Assembly (NCBI GenBank): GCA_024449915.1
Contig: JAMZAV010002043.1
Span: 186,001-250,000, forward strand
Source: Sweltsa coloradensis
Taxonomy: Eukaryota; Arthropoda; Insecta; Plecoptera; Chloroperlidae
Direction: 5' to 3'
DNA length: 64,000 nucleotides
Shown here in pieces: positions 63,801 to 64,000 of the stretch (positions within the stretch are counted from its first letter, which is position 1; the number at the start of each line of letters is the position of its first letter). The notes beneath the pieces are model-generated. The model saw only the letters and a program-made list of their open reading frames with translations. It had not been told where the DNA came from and did not search any database. A program made the translations under genes and the position numbers.

Positions 63801-63959
63801 TCAAGCTACTTACCCTTCTTCCTCCTCCCAAATCTCGCCCTCAAAATATGAGAAGTACGTTCGATGGCCCACCCAGTCCACTAGAGGAGGAAAAGAATGC
63901 ATCGAGACTGGAGAAGAGTCCCTCTCGTGGTTTGTTGGAGGTGCGTCAGTTGAACCCGC
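54753..63959 (-). CDS. AFF4: AFF-family (AF4/FMR2) protein, C-terminal part, spliced
   Basis: Five exons join in phase to encode the AF4 C-terminal homology domain: 61510-~61683, 58861-58938, 58011-58116, 56873-57206 and 54753-54889, with a sixth candidate at 63814-63959. All introns use GT-AG. The joined protein shows, in order, [89 protein letters not shown] and [15 protein letters not shown], then a stop. This follows vertebrate AFF4 and fly Lilliputian block by block. In AFF4 the domain dimerises the scaffold of the super elongation complex, which brings P-TEFb, ELL and ENL/AF9 to paused RNA polymerase II. The N-terminal partner-binding part lies beyond the window. AFF1, AFF2 and AFF3 share the domain, so the symbol means AFF4-like. 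Confidence 0.9.
54890..56872 (-). other. AFF-like intron with AGGCCTA cluster and small repeats
   Basis: Contains the mini-hAT at 55043-55112, a patch with AAAGCGGT repeated at 55510-55595, a dense cluster of AGGCCTA/CTAGGCC words at 55690-56130, a (GGAT)n run at 55976-55994, and an ATCGCGAAAA-rich stretch at 56560-56840 that may be a decayed element. No exon was recognised. Confidence 0.6.
55043..55112. mobile_element. 70-bp miniature hAT remnant
   Basis: Left end CAAAGACGGATCTAG and reversed right end CAGTGGCGGATAAAAGG, with GGGGCGATCACCCTC between them. It resembles the termini of the 31603 element joined with the middle lost. Flanks CCAACAAC (55035-55042) and CCAACGAC (55113-55120) match at 7 of 8 bases, a slightly decayed target duplication. 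Confidence 0.75.
56873..57206 (-). CDS. AFF4: AFF-like gene, Ser/Pro/Gly-rich exon of the C-terminal domain
   Basis: 334 bases after the acceptor TTTGTTCAG and before the donor G|GTAAGC; 111 codons plus one base. It starts [12 protein letters not shown], passes the diagnostic [18 protein letters not shown] and SQSSGYSSG, then a Pro-rich linker, and ends with a helix containing [19 protein letters not shown]. In AFF4 the equivalent exon has the same TPSPLSP motif and LWEQA helix. The GC-rich composition contrasts with the AT-rich introns around it, as expected for a coding exon. Confidence 0.95.
57257..57550. mobile_element. 294-bp non-autonomous hAT element in an AFF-like intron
   Basis: Ends are TAGGGATGCACA and, reversed, TAGCGATGCACA, flanked by a perfect 8-bp duplication AATTATAG (57249-57256 and 57551-57558). 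The interior is rich in GATAATCGATAA words near both ends. It lies only 50 bases upstream of the acceptor at 57206, in the intron between exons 58011 and 56873. Confidence 0.93.
58011..58116 (-). CDS. AFF4: AFF-like gene, helical exon of the C-terminal domain
   Basis: 106 bases: acceptor TTTTGCCAACAG, donor AAG|GTAAGA. Encodes [20 protein letters not shown] then [15 protein letters not shown]. The RCQ and K-YKMKK-H pattern and the closing SSK match the AFF4 helices (RCQ, KK, SSK). Enters in phase 2 and leaves in phase 0, agreeing with both neighbours. Confidence 0.95.
58861..58938 (-). CDS. AFF4: AFF-like gene, short linker exon
   Basis: 78 bases: acceptor CTTATTCACAG, donor AAG|GTAAGA. Encodes [19 protein letters not shown] then SKLTVL and part of a Ser codon. 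This is the variable loop plus the start of the VL-RCQ helix of the AFF domain. Enters in phase 2, completing the Lys codon of LTLIK, and leaves in phase 2. Confidence 0.93.
59065..60965. mobile_element. hAT element in AFF-like intron, carrying a nested foldback element
   Basis: Ends CAGTGTTGGGTAGG and, after removing the nested insertion, the reversed right end CAGTGTTGGGTAAG. Perfect 8-bp target duplication GAGGGGCA at 59057-59064 and 60966-60973. The hAT part itself is ~515 bp (59065-59575 plus 60961-60965), with repeated GGAACGCGTTCC and AAAAGTTCC words and no coding. It sits in the intron between exons 61510 and 58938. Confidence 0.93.
59576..60957. mobile_element. 1382-bp foldback element with ~650-bp arms
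   Basis: Ends TAATCCTGTCAAATAAG and its exact inverse. The left arm (about 59576-60223) and right arm (about 60299-60957) are reverse complements with few differences, separated by a ~75-bp loop. CAA is present on both sides (59573-59575 and 60958-60960), so the insertion made a 3-bp duplication inside the hAT terminus CCCAACACTG. Both arms include GGCCGCCATATTGGAAAATG-like and AATCCAATATGGCTGC phrases. No coding capacity. The superfamily is unknown. Confidence 0.93.
61510..61683 (-). CDS. AFF4: AFF-like gene, first exon of the C-terminal homology domain
   Basis: Encodes [19 protein letters not shown], then [20 protein letters not shown], then [20 protein letters not shown], and ends at donor TCAA|GTAAGT. 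AKRLKH, YLEAV and MY-T--LIK match AFF4. The 3' boundary is firm. The 5' boundary is not: the nearest AG is GCAAAG at 61673, a poor acceptor, and the next in-frame option is CTCAAG near 61735. A local tandem duplication (61724-61796) carries the better acceptor TTTCAG at about 61809 with CTGGCCGAGGCAAAGCGG (LAEAKR) but has a TAA nine codons in. Confidence 0.85.
61724..61860 (-). pseudogene. Tandem-duplicated start of the AFF-like exon, with stop
   Basis: Bases 61724-61796 repeat 61621-61692 with an offset of 103 bp, and a third short copy begins at 61840. Read on the minus strand the extra copy gives [10 protein letters not shown] then TAA, then continues in frame into the intact exon. It keeps AEAK, the ancestral form of the family motif, while the intact copy has AAK after loss of one codon. 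So the true splice acceptor probably sat here before the duplication. Confidence 0.75.
61974..62240. mobile_element. ~267-bp palindrome-ended MITE
   Basis: Ends TTATAGATCTACCAAGACCA and, reversed, TTATAGATCTACCAACACCA. GC-rich interior including CGGCTGCCGTGAGG. Target duplication uncertain (TA or TTA would overlap the ends). No coding. Lies in the AFF-like gene's intron. Confidence 0.7.
62641..62994. mobile_element. 354-bp TIR element with GGTGCGTTTACTG ends
   Basis: Ends GGTGCGTTTACTGTTCGACG and, reversed, GGTGCGTTTACTGTTCGGCG, so the inverted repeats extend for ~40 bp through CGCGAAGCGAAGG. No clear target duplication. Non-coding. Superfamily not determined. Confidence 0.8.
63046..63697. 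mobile_element. 652-bp hAT-like element, target duplication not confirmed
   Basis: Ends TAGGGGTGTGCGAGTACC and, reversed, TAGGGATGTGCGAGTCCTG, resembling the 57257 element's TAGGGATG ends. Subterminal GAGTA/CTCG words recur. The left flank TATATAAC is not directly at the right end, though ATATAAC occurs 8 bases beyond it. Confidence 0.65.
63814..63959 (-). CDS. Candidate upstream exon of the AFF-like gene
   Basis: Acceptor TTTCTGCGTAG and strong donor G|GTAAGT bound a 146-base stretch with one open frame: [20 protein letters not shown], then [20 protein letters not shown] and an acidic end. I do not recognise the sequence in AFF proteins, and its exit phase (2) does not fit the phase-0 entry of the 61510 exon, so either a further exon lies between them or this is not an exon. 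A second acceptor inside it (TTTTCCTCCTCTAG) would give a different, basic reading. Confidence 0.35.
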
Positions 63960-64000
63960 CTACGCAGAAACAAGTCACACTATAAAATTAAGTCCCAAAA

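Overview
This is a gene-poor, AT-rich stretch of an animal nuclear genome. The only gene I can support is the 3' end of a spliced minus-strand gene, between about 54.75 kb and the right edge. Its exons encode the C-terminal homology domain of an AF4/FMR2 (AFF) family protein, closest by eye to AFF4, the scaffold of the super elongation complex. The gene continues past position 64000. Split exons with canonical donors and acceptors, a 5S-rRNA-derived SINE, tRNA-like SINE heads, many hAT miniature elements and microsatellites all say metazoan. The very frequent word AGGCCTA and the TE mix suggest a marine invertebrate, but I cannot fix the phylum from this window.

Regions. 1-9.3 kb: no recognisable gene, some short tandem repeats. 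9.3-11 kb: two GACA microsatellites around a LINE-like 3' fragment, then a 649-bp element with terminal inverted repeats (TIRs) built of 160-bp repeats. 16.2-16.9 kb: an 80-bp-arm inverted repeat and SINE-like pieces. 19.9-32.3 kb: a chain of DNA transposons, including a TTAA-flanked element (23984-24626), a head-to-tail dimer of a ~990-bp element (25041-27022), a second LINE-like fragment and two hAT elements. 36.3-37.5 kb: an internally deleted hAT element that keeps both ends of a transposase gene. 39.7-40.1 kb: a complete 5S-derived SINE with a 12-bp target duplication. 42.7-45.65 kb: an 89-bp satellite array split by a 1778-bp TIR element with a TA duplication. 45.9-47.5 kb: a hAT element and a 340-bp inverted repeat with two tRNA-Ala-like sequences pointing away from each other. 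48-54.7 kb: AT-rich DNA downstream of the gene, possibly partly its 3'UTR.

In the AFF-like gene, five exons (54753-54889, 56873-57206, 58011-58116, 58861-58938 and 61510-~61683) join in perfect phase and give a C-terminal domain of normal order and length. The introns are full of transposons. The most striking is a hAT element (59065-60965, perfect 8-bp target duplication) that was itself hit by a 1382-bp foldback element with ~650-bp arms. The 5' part of the 61510 exon is locally tandem-duplicated, and the extra copy carries a stop.

Functionally the window is one essential-type transcription-elongation gene embedded in a dense record of DNA-transposon activity. I saw no second host gene, no CRISPR array and no convincing functional tRNA or rRNA gene.
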